Shown one piece after another: positions 27,775 through 36,387 of a DNA stretch of 41,949 nt. The position numbers and the translations under genes were made by a program. Position 1 is the first letter of the stretch; the number at the start of each line of letters is the position of its first letter. The DNA lies in NCBI GenBank assembly GCA_001577345.1, contig LSLI01000015.1, forward strand, positions 1-41,949. The letters run 5' to 3'. The DNA is from Candidatus Gallionella acididurans. GTDB lineage: Bacteria; Pseudomonadota; Gammaproteobacteria; Burkholderiales; Gallionellaceae. Under the pieces are notes generated by a model. The model was given only the letters and a program-made list of their open reading frames with translations, did not search any database and was not told where the DNA came from.

Positions 27775-28266
27775 TTATCTGGGTATTTTTACATTGTCTT
27801 CGCTGAAATCACCGCTGTCCGCCGTGGTATGGCAGGCCCCGCAATTGGCGCGGCTCTTGACCCTGGGGTCTTTCCAGTGGCGCGCCGCCACTTCGCTGTG
27901 CTCGGACTTGAACCGGCGGGTTTCGGTGATGCGCAGCAACGGCTTGTCCGATAATTTATGTTTCCCGGTATCGGCATTTTTTTCCAGAAATGCTGTTATC
28001 TCATCGGCGGATGCTGCATCCAGACTCGCATCGCTGCCGAAATGCCTGGCCAGCCCCGACATGATAGCGCGCCAGGATTCGGCAGGAAGCAGGCCGGGCG
28101 GATAGGCGACGTGGCAGGCGCCGCATTCGCTTTTCCATGTGGCATTGTTGACGTTGAATTTGTAGTCGTCATCATCGTCATCGGCGTAGGCAACAGACGT
28201 TGCGGCCGCCATCAACAGCATTGCAACAGAGAATATCCGGGCGAAATTCGTAAAATCGAGCGCCAA
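27775..28266 (-). CDS. Diheme cytochrome c (DHC-like)
   Basis: The 163-residue protein has a signal peptide (VAYA-DDDDDDY) and two CGACH motifs at about 48-52 and 142-146. It starts with TTG at 28266, supported by AGGGGAA at good spacing; an internal ATG at 28221 is possible. The family is the DHC partner of SHP in the known Rhodobacter sphaeroides cluster. The acidic stretch after the signal may serve as a docking site for the basic SHP. Located 9 bp after the SHP-type gene. Confidence 0.9.
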   Translation of the reverse strand: MALDFTNFARIFSVAMLLMAAATSVAYADDDDDDYKFNVNNATWKSECGACHVAYPPGLLPAESWRAIMSGLARHFGSDASLDAASADEITAFLEKNADTGKHKLSDKPLLRITETRRFKSEHSEVAARHWKDPRVKSRANCGACHTTADSGDFSEDNVKIPR

Positions 28267-28275
28267 GGCGTTCCC

Positions 28276-28695
28276 CTAGTTTTTGGGTACGGTGAGCAGG
28301 TAAGCGAGCACGTCTCCCTTTTCCTGGGGAGTGCATTCCCGATCCAGCACATCATTGCAGTTGCGCTTGAACCACTTCGCCACTTTTTTCATGTCGGTGA
28401 ATCTTTCCGGATTGGCGGCCGGGGCAAGCGGCTTGATGAGCTTGTCGGTCTCGGCATGCTTGCCCTGCGCGGCGGGATTATCGGTATGGCACGAGGAACA
28501 ACTCAAATCGTGGCTGTGTTTGGTCTTGAAGAAACTTTCTCCGTGTGTCGCCGAGAACCCCTGAAAACCCGGCGTGGCCGATGCCTCCGTTTTTAGAGCC
28601 GCCAGCACTTCGACCGGGGTTTCAGCGTACGCCGGATTCACCAACAGCCCGGCAGCCGTAATGACCAAACCAAATACAGAAATTGCGCGCAGCAT
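28276..28695 (-). CDS. shp: SHP-type oxygen-binding cytochrome c (DUF1924)
   Basis: The 139-residue protein has a signal peptide (cleavage near AYA-ET) and one haem motif CSSCH at 66-70. The tail NPERFTDMKKVAKWFKR then NCND and DRECTPQEKGDVLAYL aligns with the sphaeroides haem protein (SHP), where the Asn in RNCN is the unusual sixth haem ligand that swings away to let oxygen bind. That residue corresponds to Asn112 here, and Cys113 and Cys121 match its disulfide. A second ATG out of frame lies just before the true start at 28695, which has GAGGAG at six bases. It is the first gene of the operon, divergent from hrcA. Confidence 0.9.
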   Translation of the reverse strand: MLRAISVFGLVITAAGLLVNPAYAETPVEVLAALKTEASATPGFQGFSATHGESFFKTKHSHDLSCSSCHTDNPAAQGKHAETDKLIKPLAPAANPERFTDMKKVAKWFKRNCNDVLDRECTPQEKGDVLAYLLTVPKN

Positions 28696-28895
28696 CCATG
28701 TCTCCTCGAAAATCGAAGTGACGTTGAGTAGCTTGTGAATGGGAAGTTCAGCATCAAATATAAACTTATCGCGCACACAATCAAGCAGATTTGTGCTAAG
28801 CCCTGAACAGCCCCGCCCGGCACCCCGTGTGCCAAGCATAGCCATCCTCTCGGCAATTTCAAGCCCGTATTTGCACGGGAAAGGCTTAAAGCCGC

Positions 28896-28923
28896 TTGAG
28901 CATCACAATGCCAATGGTAGAAT
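28896..28923 (+). promoter_or_regulatory. Sigma-70-like promoter of hrcA
   Basis: TTGAGC (28896-28901) and TAGAAT (28918-28923) are separated by 16 nt. The -10 ends 10 bp before the hrcA ATG, so the transcript would have almost no leader. No CIRCE element (TTAGCACTC-N9-GAGTGCTAA) is visible around it. Confidence 0.5.
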
Positions 28924-28933
28924 CCACCCCCAT

Positions 28934-29953
28934 ATGCTCAACGACCGTGCACAAATCCTGCTCAGGACCCTGGTGGAGCGCTATATCAGCGAAGGCCAGC
29001 CGGTCGGATCGCGCGCGCTGCTCCAGTATTCCGGCCTGGAGCTCAGCCCGGCAACCATCCGCAACGTGATGTCCGAGCTGGAAGAAATCGGCCTGGTCAG
29101 CAGCCCGCACACTTCCGCGGGCCGCATTCCGACCCGCATGGCATACCGTTTGTTCATCGACACGATGCTGGTCATCAAGCCGCTGGACAACGCGCGCGTG
29201 CAGCAGATGGAACACAAGCTGCAGCCGGACAACCCGTCTCGGCTGATCGCCCAGGCATCCAACCTGCTTTCCGAACTGACCCACTTCGCCGGCGTGGTCG
29301 CCACGGGGAAACGCAGCGCAATTACGGTGCGCCAGATCGAATTCCTGCGCCTGGGTGAAAAGCGCGTGCTGCTGATCATCGTGATGCCGGACGGCGAGGT
29401 GGAAAACCGCGTGCTGTTGCTGGAGCGCGACTACACCCAATCGCAACTCACCGAGGCGGGCAATTTCCTCAACCAGAACTACATCGGCTGCAGCTTCTCG
29501 CAGATACGCGACCGGCTGCGCGGCGAGCTGCAGCAACTGCACCAGGACATGAGCGCACTGATGGCAGCGGCACTGGCCGCCGGCGATGCGGCTGAAGCGA
29601 AACAATCGGGGGACTATGTCATCAGCGGCGAGCACAACCTGCTGCATGTGGCCGACCTGTCCACCGACATGAACCGCCTGCGCGGCCTGTTCAACCTGTT
29701 CGAGAAAAAAACCGAACTGCTGCAACTGCTGGATGCCGGGGGCCGCGGGCAGGGCATCCACATCTTCGTCGGCAGCGAATCCGGACTGGCCTCGCTGGAC
29801 GAATGCAGCGTGGTCACCGCGCCCTACTCCGCCAACGGAAAAGTCGTGGGCACACTCGCCGTGGTCGGCCCGAAGCGCATGGACTACGAGCGCGTGATCC
29901 CTATCGTCGACATCACCGCGCGCCTGCTCGGCAATGCGCTTTCGCAGAACTAA
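28934..29953 (+). CDS. hrcA: Heat-inducible transcription repressor HrcA
   Basis: HrcA represses groE and dnaK operons by binding CIRCE operators, with GroEL controlling its folding. The 339-residue product starting [21 protein letters not shown] has the N-terminal winged helix ([30 protein letters not shown]) and the GAF-like and inserted dimerisation regions of the family. The open frame extends to 28739, but the ATG at 28934 is the family start. It is followed by hemH (30 bp) rather than grpE, as in some betaproteobacteria; its targets are outside the window. Confidence 0.96.
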   Translation: MLNDRAQILLRTLVERYISEGQPVGSRALLQYSGLELSPATIRNVMSELEEIGLVSSPHTSAGRIPTRMAYRLFIDTMLVIKPLDNARVQQMEHKLQPDNPSRLIAQASNLLSELTHFAGVVATGKRSAITVRQIEFLRLGEKRVLLIIVMPDGEVENRVLLLERDYTQSQLTEAGNFLNQNYIGCSFSQIRDRLRGELQQLHQDMSALMAAALAAGDAAEAKQSGDYVISGEHNLLHVADLSTDMNRLRGLFNLFEKKTELLQLLDAGGRGQGIHIFVGSESGLASLDECSVVTAPYSANGKVVGTLAVVGPKRMDYERVIPIVDITARLLGNALSQN

Positions 29954-29983
29954 AGCTGACAAAATCTACTCCTGAGGATATTC

Positions 29984-31072
29984 ATGAACTACCAGACTGA
30001 GCCCGCATTCGCGCACGGCACTCCTGTCAAGACCGGCATTCTGCTGATCAATTTAGGCACGCCCGATGCGCCGACTGCACAGGCCGTGCGCCCTTACCTG
30101 AAGGAATTCCTCAGCGACCCGCGCGTGATCGAAATCCCCCGGGCGATCTGGTGGCTGATCCTGAACGGCATCATCCTCAACACCCGCCCGAAAAAATCCG
30201 CCGCAAAATACGCCACGGTGTGGTCGCCGGAGGGTTCGCCATTGCGCGTGCATACCGCAAAGCAGACTACACTGCTGCAAGGTTATCTGGGCCAGCGCAT
30301 CAGGTCGCCTTTCGTCGTGGACTATGCGATGCGCTACGGCAGCCCCTCGATCGCCAGCGTGCTGGGCAAACTCAGGGAACAGAACTGCCAGCGCATCCTG
30401 GTCGTGCCCATGTACCCGCAATATGCCGCCAGCAGCAGCGGCACAGCGGTTGACGGCGTGCTGCGTGAATTGCTGCAAATGCGCAACATGCCGGCGCTGC
30501 GCACCATCAAGAATTTCCACGATCATCCCGGCTACATCAAGTCGCTGGCGAACAACATCAGCGAATACTGGATGAAGAACGGCCGCCCGGAAAAACTGGT
30601 GATGAGCTTCCACGGCCTGCCGCAATTCTCGCTGGACAAGGGCGACCCCTACCACTGCGAATGCCACAAGACCGGGCGCCTGCTGGCGCAGGAACTCGGA
30701 CTGCAAGCCGGGCAATACCTGGTCAGCTTCCAGTCGCGCTTCGGCAGGGCCGAGTGGCTCAAGCCCTACACCACCGCGACGCTCAAGGAACTGGGCAAGC
30801 AAAAGACCAAACGCGTCGACGTGGTCTGCCCCGGCTTCGTCGCCGACTGCCTGGAAACACTGGAAGAGATCGCGATGGAAGGCAAGGAAGATTTCCAGCA
30901 CGCGGGCGGCGGCGAATACCACTACATCCCCTGCCTCAACGAACGCAACGACTGGATGCACGCACTGACCGACCTGGTGATGGACAATCTGCACGGCTGG
31001 CTGATTGAACCGAATGCGGCAGAACTGGAGCAAGGCAGGCTGAGGGCGCTGGAGATGGGAGCAAAGAAATAA
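29984..31072 (+). CDS. hemH: Ferrochelatase
   Basis: HemH inserts Fe2+ into protoporphyrin IX, the last step of haem b synthesis, at the inner membrane face. The 362-residue protein has [20 protein letters not shown], the metal-binding His in VMSFHGLPQ (about His210) and the conserved acidic residues in DCLETLEEI (about 289-297). GAGG precedes the ATG. A haem enzyme next to the cytochrome operon fits the haem demand, but the operon is divergent and the neighbourhood may be coincidental. Confidence 0.96.
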   Translation: MNYQTEPAFAHGTPVKTGILLINLGTPDAPTAQAVRPYLKEFLSDPRVIEIPRAIWWLILNGIILNTRPKKSAAKYATVWSPEGSPLRVHTAKQTTLLQGYLGQRIRSPFVVDYAMRYGSPSIASVLGKLREQNCQRILVVPMYPQYAASSSGTAVDGVLRELLQMRNMPALRTIKNFHDHPGYIKSLANNISEYWMKNGRPEKLVMSFHGLPQFSLDKGDPYHCECHKTGRLLAQELGLQAGQYLVSFQSRFGRAEWLKPYTTATLKELGKQKTKRVDVVCPGFVADCLETLEEIAMEGKEDFQHAGGGEYHYIPCLNERNDWMHALTDLVMDNLHGWLIEPNAAELEQGRLRALEMGAKK

Positions 31073-31121
31073 AAGGCAGGTTGGGTTGAGCATAACGATA
31101 CCCAATATTCAAAAACAACTT

Positions 31122-31157
31122 CAACACCGCCGGGCTACCCCCGGCGGTGTTGATTTT
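31122..31157 (+). terminator. Terminator after hemH
   Basis: CAACACCGCCGGG (31122-31134) pairs perfectly with CCCGGCGGTGTTG (31140-31152), followed by ATTTT. It lies 50 bp after the hemH stop codon and just before the PaiB-like gene. Confidence 0.8.
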
Positions 31158-31178
31158 GAGGATTTATTTACAATAACC

Positions 31179-31823
31179 ATGTACGCCCCCAAACATTTCG
31201 AAGAACCCCGTATCGATGTCATGCACGAGCTGATGCGTGCGCGGCCGCTGGCGACTCTGGTCACGCTGACTTCCGGCGGGCTCAATGCAAATCACATTCC
31301 GATGCACCTGTCGGATGCGCCTGCACCGTTCGGCACCCTGCGCGGCCATGTTGCGCGCGCGAATCCGCTGTGGAGCGATTACGCAAAGGACGTTGAGGTG
31401 CTGGCGATATTCCACGGCCCGGACAGCTATATCACACCGAGCTGGTATGCCACCAAGCAGGAGACCGGCAAGGTCGTGCCCACCTGGAATTACGCCGTCG
31501 TTCATGCCTATGGCACTTTGCGTATCATCGATGATCCCGTATGGATACGCGCCCAGCTCGAAGCGCTCACCGCACACAACGAAGCGGGCTTTGCCCACCC
31601 CTGGTCAGTAGCGGACGCGCCGCACGATTACACCGAAAAACTGATCGGGACCATTGTCGGATTCGAGATCGTCATCACCAGGCTGACGGGCAAATGGAAA
31701 GTGAGCCAGAACCAGCCTGCGCAAAATCAGGCGGGCGTCATCGAGGGACTAAACAACAGCGGACTCCCCGATGCAAAAGAGATGGCGGCGCTGGTTGCAG
31801 CGAGCATGAAGAATGCCCGCTAA
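31179..31823 (+). CDS. PaiB-like FMN-binding protein
   Basis: The 214-residue protein has the features of the FMN-binding PaiB family: MYAPKHFEEP start, ATLVTLTSGGLNANHIPMHL, LRGHVARANPLW, AIFHGPDSYITPSWYATK and VPTWNYAVVHAYGTL. In Bacillus subtilis PaiB was described as a negative regulator of sporulation and protease genes. In proteobacteria a flavin-linked role is more likely, and no DNA-binding motif is seen here. The ATG at 31179 is chosen over an earlier open start at 31086, which would lie before the hairpin. It overlaps murI by 11 bp. Confidence 0.9.
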   Translation: MYAPKHFEEPRIDVMHELMRARPLATLVTLTSGGLNANHIPMHLSDAPAPFGTLRGHVARANPLWSDYAKDVEVLAIFHGPDSYITPSWYATKQETGKVVPTWNYAVVHAYGTLRIIDDPVWIRAQLEALTAHNEAGFAHPWSVADAPHDYTEKLIGTIVGFEIVITRLTGKWKVSQNQPAQNQAGVIEGLNNSGLPDAKEMAALVAASMKNAR

Positions 31824-32652
31824 GAAATCGTCCCTGCCGACTGTGGAAAATCCTGTCGGTGTGTTCGATTCCGGCGTCGGCGGATTGTCGGTGCTGCGCG
31901 AGATCCGCCGCGAGTTGCCGGGCGAACATCTGCTGTATGTGGCCGATTCAGCCCATGCGCCGTATGGCGACAAACCCGCCGAGTTGATCGAGGCGAGGGC
32001 GATCGCGATCATCGAGTTCCTGGTCAGCCAGCGCGTCAAGGCTATCGTCGTGGCCTGCAACACGGCAACCGGGGTGGCGATTCAAATGCTGCGCGCAAAA
32101 TTTTCGCTGCCGATAATTGCGATGGAGCCGGCGGTCAAACCGGCAGTGACACACACCAAATCCGGGGTGATAGCTGTACTGGCCACCAGCCGGACAATCG
32201 CCAGCGACAACTTCGCAAAACTGCACGAACGCTTCGGCGCCAATGTGAAAATCCTGATGCAGGCGTGCCCCGGCCTGGTCGAACAAGTGGAAGCCGGCGA
32301 CCTGTCCGGTAAAAAAACCCGCTCATTGATCGAGCAATATATAGCCCCGTTGCTGGCGCAGGGTGCCGACACCCTCGTGCTTGGGTGCACTCACTATCCC
32401 TTCCTCGCTGCCTTGATCCGGGAGATCGCAGGGCCTGAGGTCGCCATCATCGACCCGTCCGCCGCGATTGCTCGCGAGCTGCGCCGCCGCCTGGAAAGCA
32501 CCGGCCTGCTGTCAACCGGAACCCATACTGGTACGGAGCAATTCTGGAGCAGCGCCCAGTCGGACACCACCCGCGCGGTGATCTCACAATTATGGCAGGC
32601 CGATGTTGACCTGCTGTATTTGCCGCATGTTCCGGCCATACCGTCGGACTGA
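31813..32652 (+). CDS. murI: Glutamate racemase
   Basis: MurI converts L-glutamate to D-glutamate for peptidoglycan. The 279-residue protein has the two catalytic Cys in VACNTAT (about Cys82) and LGCTHYPF (about Cys192), plus VFDSGVGGLSVL and ADSAHAPYGDK. The start ATG overlaps the PaiB-like gene. The C-terminal tail (LPHVPAIPSD) is unremarkable. Confidence 0.96.
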   Translation: MPAKKSSLPTVENPVGVFDSGVGGLSVLREIRRELPGEHLLYVADSAHAPYGDKPAELIEARAIAIIEFLVSQRVKAIVVACNTATGVAIQMLRAKFSLPIIAMEPAVKPAVTHTKSGVIAVLATSRTIASDNFAKLHERFGANVKILMQACPGLVEQVEAGDLSGKKTRSLIEQYIAPLLAQGADTLVLGCTHYPFLAALIREIAGPEVAIIDPSAAIARELRRRLESTGLLSTGTHTGTEQFWSSAQSDTTRAVISQLWQADVDLLYLPHVPAIPSD

Positions 32653-32759
32653 AACTGCCAGCCGCTGTTTTCCCTAAATCTTCTAGCCGGCCGCCGGATC
32701 ACCAGTATTCTGCGCCACGGAACCCCATACCCCGGTGTGTCCGTCACGCATAAATATGC

Positions 32760-32789
32760 CTTGAATTTTTAGTTTTCAGGACCATATTG
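32760..32789 (+). promoter_or_regulatory. Sigma-32-like heat-shock promoter
   Basis: CTTGAA (32760-32765) is followed after 14 nt by GACCATAT (32780-32787), close to the RpoH consensus CTTGAA-N14-CCCCATNT. It lies about 75 bp upstream of the Hsp20 start codon. No ROSE-type thermometer was evident in the leader by eye. Confidence 0.5.
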
Positions 32790-32861
32790 GATCAAGCCAG
32801 CAGTGGTTTTTGGAATACTGGTCAGTCTTTACCAATTCAACTTTTATTATGGAGGGTTATC

Positions 32862-33311
32862 ATGAACTTGGTTAAATGGGATCCATTCCTGGAGTTGGAG
32901 GATGTTTCCAAACACTTGAATCGAATCTTCGGACGTACTCCGGCGCGCATCGAGCCGGATCGCGAGTTATTGACCATGGCCGACTGGACGCCCAGCATCG
33001 ACATCACCGAAACCGACATGGCATACATGATCAAGGGTGAAATCCCCGGCGTGAGCAGGGAAAATGTCAAAGTCACGATAGAAGACGGCATGATCGCGAT
33101 AAGCGGCGAGCGCAAGCAGGAGAAAGAAGAGAAGGACAAGAAGTTCCACCGCATCGAGCGCTCCTACGGCAGCTTCATGCGCAGCTTCCGGTTGCCGGAC
33201 AATGTCGATGAATCCGCGGTCAAAGCCGAATTCAAGGACGGCATGATCAACGTCACGCTGCCGAAATCCGGCAAGACCAAAGCCAAATTGATCAATGTTG
33301 CGGTAAGCTGA
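32862..33311 (+). CDS. Small heat-shock protein, Hsp20 family
   Basis: The 149-residue chaperone holds unfolding proteins in oligomeric assemblies. Residues about 42-140 are the alpha-crystallin domain (DWTPSIDITETDMAYMIKGE ... IAISGERKQEKEEKDKKF ... GMINVTLPKSGK). The N-terminus MNLVKWDPFLELEDV is typical of proteobacterial Hsp20. The C-terminal I-X-I motif is weak (LINVAV). The ATG at 32862 has GGAGGG; an earlier in-frame start at 32787 is unlikely as it overlaps the promoter. Confidence 0.93.
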   Translation: MNLVKWDPFLELEDVSKHLNRIFGRTPARIEPDRELLTMADWTPSIDITETDMAYMIKGEIPGVSRENVKVTIEDGMIAISGERKQEKEEKDKKFHRIERSYGSFMRSFRLPDNVDESAVKAEFKDGMINVTLPKSGKTKAKLINVAVS

Positions 33312-33331
33312 AAACCAGCCCAAACCAGCGG

Positions 33332-33370
33332 CCCCGCATTTCTGAGTCTGAGCGTAAGTGAAATACGGGG
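33332..33370 (+). repeat. Inverted repeat after the Hsp20 gene
   Basis: CCCCGCATTTC (33332-33342) and GAAATACGGGG (33360-33370) pair with one mismatch around a 17-nt loop. There is no T-tract, so it may be a Rho-independent-like end or an mRNA 3' stabiliser. Confidence 0.45.
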
Positions 33371-33481
33371 ATCCGCAGTTACAGGGCAATGGGAGCCGCT
33401 AACCCCAGACGTGCCGCCAAGGAACGCCAATGGCCGAAGTGAACAATTTATTTGCGTTATTTGCGACGTGTCGTGACTTCG

Positions 33482-33769
33482 TTAATCGTCGCTATGGCGG
33501 GTTGACAACCCTTCTGCCGGTTCCCCCGTTTCCGGGTCTATCCAAGTAGAGATGCCGATTTCATCTTCCGCGTCTTCCAGCGACTCGCCCTCTTCAAAGC
33601 CGCTGTCGTTCTGGCTTTCCATGTCCTGAACGGCTTCCACCCTGGTCGGGAAAGGACCGTACATTTTTTCGGTCAGCATATCCTGCCAGTAAAAGCCATC
33701 CGGCCGTTCAAGCACCCGCGCCTGATCGTTGTCGGCTGAGCCAGGTACAACTGGTGTATGAGTGGTCAT
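33482..33769 (-). CDS. Small acidic protein, function unknown
   Basis: The 95-residue protein has no signal peptide. The central part (RPDGFYWQDMLTEKMYGPFPTRVEAVQDM) looks like a short folded unit seen in small conserved proteins of related betaproteobacteria, followed by an acidic Glu/Asp/Ser-rich stretch and IGISTWIDPETGEPAEG. The ribosome-binding site is strong (GGAGGT, five bases before the ATG). The gene is single and divergent from the poorly conserved region at 33770-33935. No function can be assigned. Confidence 0.75.
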   Translation of the reverse strand: MTTHTPVVPGSADNDQARVLERPDGFYWQDMLTEKMYGPFPTRVEAVQDMESQNDSGFEEGESLEDAEDEIGISTWIDPETGEPAEGLSTRHSDD

Positions 33770-33935
33770 TGGTTACCTCCAACTGTTGCCTGCCATTCGG
33801 TTGCCGTTAACCAGCGACTGGGTTGGCGTAGTGTGCCAATCCAGTCAGACGGCGATGCAAAGCCTTTGGCGCCCGAACAGAATGGCTAAAAATTTAATCA
33901 GCGCCGGCATACAGGCAAGCTTGTTATACGCTCTT

Positions 33936-34481
33936 TCAAAGCTTGATGAAATGTTCACGGTAATGTTTCATCTCGCTGATCGATTCGTAGATGTCGGCCA
34001 GGGCCTGGTGTTTGCCGTGCTTTTTAACCCCCTGCGCCATGTCCGGCTTCCAGCGCTTGGCCAGCTCCTTGAGCGTGCTGACGTCGAGATTGCGGTAATG
34101 AAAATAATCTTCAAGCTTGGGCATCCAGCGCGCCAGGAAGCGTCTGTCCTGGCAGATCGAGTTGCCGCACATCGGCGAGGTGCGCACCGGCACATATTCC
34201 TTGAGAAATTCGATCATCTGTTCCTCGACCGTCGCCTCATCCAGCGTGGATGCCTTTACCTTTTCGATCAGGCCGGATTTGGCGTGGGTGGATTTGTTCC
34301 ATGCATCCATGCCATCCAGCACGCTGTCCGGCTGATGCAGCACCAGCACCGGCGCTTCGGCGATCGTTTCCAGATTATTGTCGGTGATCACCAGCGCAAT
34401 TTCAATCACCCGGTCTGTGTCCGGGACCAGCCCGGTCATCTCCATGTCTATCCAGATAAGGTAGTTTTGGTTTTGTGCCAT
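33936..34481 (-). CDS. orn: Oligoribonuclease
   Basis: Orn degrades RNA dinucleotides and other very short oligonucleotides, including pGpG from cyclic-di-GMP breakdown. The 181-residue DEDDh exonuclease has Exo I (IWIDMEMTG), Exo II ([12 protein letters not shown]) and Exo III ([13 protein letters not shown]), with the C-terminus YREHFIKL identical to E. coli Orn. The start at 34481 gives [12 protein letters not shown]; an ATG at 34499 would add six residues, and neither has a strong ribosome-binding site. Confidence 0.96.
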   Translation of the reverse strand: MAQNQNYLIWIDMEMTGLVPDTDRVIEIALVITDNNLETIAEAPVLVLHQPDSVLDGMDAWNKSTHAKSGLIEKVKASTLDEATVEEQMIEFLKEYVPVRTSPMCGNSICQDRRFLARWMPKLEDYFHYRNLDVSTLKELAKRWKPDMAQGVKKHGKHQALADIYESISEMKHYREHFIKL

Positions 34482-34564
34482 AATTCGCGCATCCGACAAT
34501 TGAACAGTAAGGCGTATATTGTGTCACAACCGCGCCTGTTACAAACACTGAATATGACTCCGCC

Positions 34565-35827
34565 ATGACTGCCACGCAATTCACATTTATTTTTATCGCC
34601 GCCCTGGCTCTGACGACACTGGCCAAGCTGTGGCTGGCACGACGCCATTTGGCCCACATTGCAGCACACCGAACCGCAGTGCCGGAAGCGTTCCATGAAA
34701 AAGTCCGGCTGGGCGATCATCAAAAGGCAGCCGACTACACGTCTGCCAAAACGCGCTTCGACATGCTGGGAGCGCTGTTTGATGCGGCCCTGCTGCTGGC
34801 GTTTACCGTGGCGGGAGGCATTCAATACATTGCCGGAATGGTTTCCTCCAGACCGGACGGCTGGTTCGGCACGCCGATCATGCAGGGCATGGCCACCCTC
34901 GTTGCAGTGCTGGTGATTTATTCCTTGCTGGAAGCGCCATTCAATATTTATCGCACTTTCGTCATCGAAGCGCGCTTCGGCTTCAACAAGATAACCTTCA
35001 AGCTGTACCTGCTGGACGCACTGAAAGGCATATTGATAGGTGCTGTCCTCGGCCTGCCATTGCTGTTCGGCGTGTTGTGGCTGATGGAGCGCATGGGAAG
35101 TTACTGGTGGCTGTATGTGTGGCTGGTGTGGGTGGTGTTCAATCTGCTGATCCTGTTTATCTATCCCTCATTCATCGCCCCGCTGTTCAACAAATTCTCG
35201 CCACTGCAGGACGAAGCGATGAAATCGCGCATCGAAGCCCTGCTGACCAAGTGCGGCTTTACCGCACAAGGCCTGTTCGTGATGGACGGCTCCAAGCGCA
35301 GCTCGCACGGCAATGCCTACTTCACCGGCTTCGGCAAAACCAAGCGGATTGTTTTTTTCGACACCCTGCTGGAACGCTTGAGCATCAATGAAGTCGAGGC
35401 GGTGCTGGCGCACGAACTCGGCCACTTCAAACGCCGCCATGTGGTGAAGCGCATAGCCGCAACCTTTGCGCTGAGTCTGGGATTCCTGTGGCTGCTCGGC
35501 CTGCTGATGCAAACCACCTGGTTCTATCAAGGCCTGGGCGTCAGTACACCATCGACCGCACTCGCGTTGCTGCTGTTCTTCATGGTGCTGCCGGTATTCA
35601 GCTTCCTGCTGAGCCCGATCATGTCGGCCTATTCGCGCAAGCATGAGTTCGAAGCGGATGCCTATGCCGCCGGGCAGACCGATGCCGCCGACCTGGTCAA
35701 CGCGCTGGTCAAACTTTACCAGGACAACGCGGCGACGCTGACGCCGGACCCGCTGTATTCGAAGTTTTACGACACGCATCCGCCGGCCATGGTGCGCATC
35801 TCTCACCTGCAAGCCCTGCAAGCCTGA
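34565..35827 (+). CDS. M48 family metalloprotease, Ste24-like
   Basis: A 420-residue integral membrane zinc protease related to the CAAX-prenyl protease Ste24 and HtpX. It has about seven membrane segments, the zinc motif HELGH at about 283-287 (VLAHELGHFKRRH) and the third ligand in HEFEADAYA (about Glu363). Bacterial members probably take part in membrane protein quality control; prenylated substrates are not expected. Divergent from orn across 83 bp, and followed by the small exported peptide and the PCD gene, a common betaproteobacterial gene order. Confidence 0.92.
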   Translation: MTATQFTFIFIAALALTTLAKLWLARRHLAHIAAHRTAVPEAFHEKVRLGDHQKAADYTSAKTRFDMLGALFDAALLLAFTVAGGIQYIAGMVSSRPDGWFGTPIMQGMATLVAVLVIYSLLEAPFNIYRTFVIEARFGFNKITFKLYLLDALKGILIGAVLGLPLLFGVLWLMERMGSYWWLYVWLVWVVFNLLILFIYPSFIAPLFNKFSPLQDEAMKSRIEALLTKCGFTAQGLFVMDGSKRSSHGNAYFTGFGKTKRIVFFDTLLERLSINEVEAVLAHELGHFKRRHVVKRIAATFALSLGFLWLLGLLMQTTWFYQGLGVSTPSTALALLLFFMVLPVFSFLLSPIMSAYSRKHEFEADAYAAGQTDAADLVNALVKLYQDNAATLTPDPLYSKFYDTHPPAMVRISHLQALQA

Positions 35828-35843
35828 TCAAGAGGGAGCTTTT

Positions 35844-35951
35844 ATGAAGTCGGCACTGAAACTGATCGCTGCTCTGGTTTGCGTGGCGATTAACCTGCCG
35901 GGCACTGCAGCAGCCGCATCGGCCCGGCCCGTTACGAAAGGCAATGCATGA
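35844..35951 (+). CDS. 35-residue exported peptide, possibly a gene remnant
   Basis: The short frame starts with ATG at 35844, with GGGAG five bases upstream. It encodes MKSALKLIAALVCVAINL, then PGTAAAASARPVTKGNA and TGA: a near-perfect Sec signal peptide with cleavage at AAA, leaving only about ten residues. It overlaps the PCD start by 8 bp. It may be a real leader-like microprotein or the stump of a truncated exported protein. Confidence 0.5.
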   Translation: MKSALKLIAALVCVAINLPGTAAAASARPVTKGNA

Positions 35952-36291
35952 CATGAAATCCACAAGCGATCTAACCAGCAGGCGATGCAAGCCCTGCGCA
36001 CCCGGCACCCCCCCGTTATCCAACTCCGAAGCGGACAGTTTGATGAACCAACTCGAGGGTTGGCAACGTTACGATCACCTCATCAACAGGACCTACCGCT
36101 TCAAGAATTACTACGAGACCATCGCGTTCGTCAATGCGGTCGCATGGCTATCGCACAGCGAGGACCATCACCCGGAGCTGGCCGTTTCCTATAACAAATG
36201 CCAGGTTGAATACAGCACCCATTCGATTCACGGCCTGTCCGAAAACGACTTCATCTGCGCTGCAAAAGTAAACGCGCTGTTCAAGATTTGA
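35944..36291 (+). CDS. phhB: Pterin-4a-carbinolamine dehydratase
   Basis: The 115-residue protein has the PCD signature: EADSLMNQLEGW, YRFKNYYETIAFVNAVAWLSHSEDHHPELAVSYNKCQVEYSTHSIHGLS. The catalytic His residues in HSEDHHPE and THSIHGLS are intact. The family recycles oxidised tetrahydropterin after aromatic amino acid hydroxylation; in bacteria without a hydroxylase it has been linked to molybdopterin or folate metabolism. No hydroxylase is in the window. The start could be 35944 or 35953; neither has a well-spaced ribosome-binding site. Confidence 0.9.
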   Translation: MHDMKSTSDLTSRRCKPCAPGTPPLSNSEADSLMNQLEGWQRYDHLINRTYRFKNYYETIAFVNAVAWLSHSEDHHPELAVSYNKCQVEYSTHSIHGLSENDFICAAKVNALFKI

Positions 36292-36302
36292 AAACACCAA
36301 TC

Positions 36303-36380
36303 TGCCACAGAGTACACAGAGATCACAGAGAAAATGTGCACTACTGTTTCTCTCTCTGTGTCCTCTGTGATCTCTGTGGC
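36303..36380. repeat. CACAGAG-type imperfect inverted repeat
   Basis: The left arm (36303-36333) begins GCCACAGAGTACACAGAG and the right arm (36347-36380) ends TGTGATCTCTGTGGC; the arms are largely complementary and would form a long hairpin. The internal CACAGAG/CTCTGTG units recur several times. It lies between the PCD gene and the rsgA start and resembles dispersed intergenic repeats seen in many environmental bacteria. Confidence 0.75.
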
Positions 36381-36387
36381 TTGAATT

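Noticed and set aside
28696-28933. CIRCE operator upstream of hrcA
   Set aside because: I looked for TTAGCACTC-N9-GAGTGCTAA on both strands in this interval and before hsp20 and found none.
28886-29962. 358-codon minus frame opposite hrcA
   Set aside because: Shadow of hrcA in GC-rich DNA, no family resemblance and no ribosome-binding site.
30053-31105. 350-codon minus frame opposite hemH
   Set aside because: Shadow of hemH; composition typical of antisense frames.
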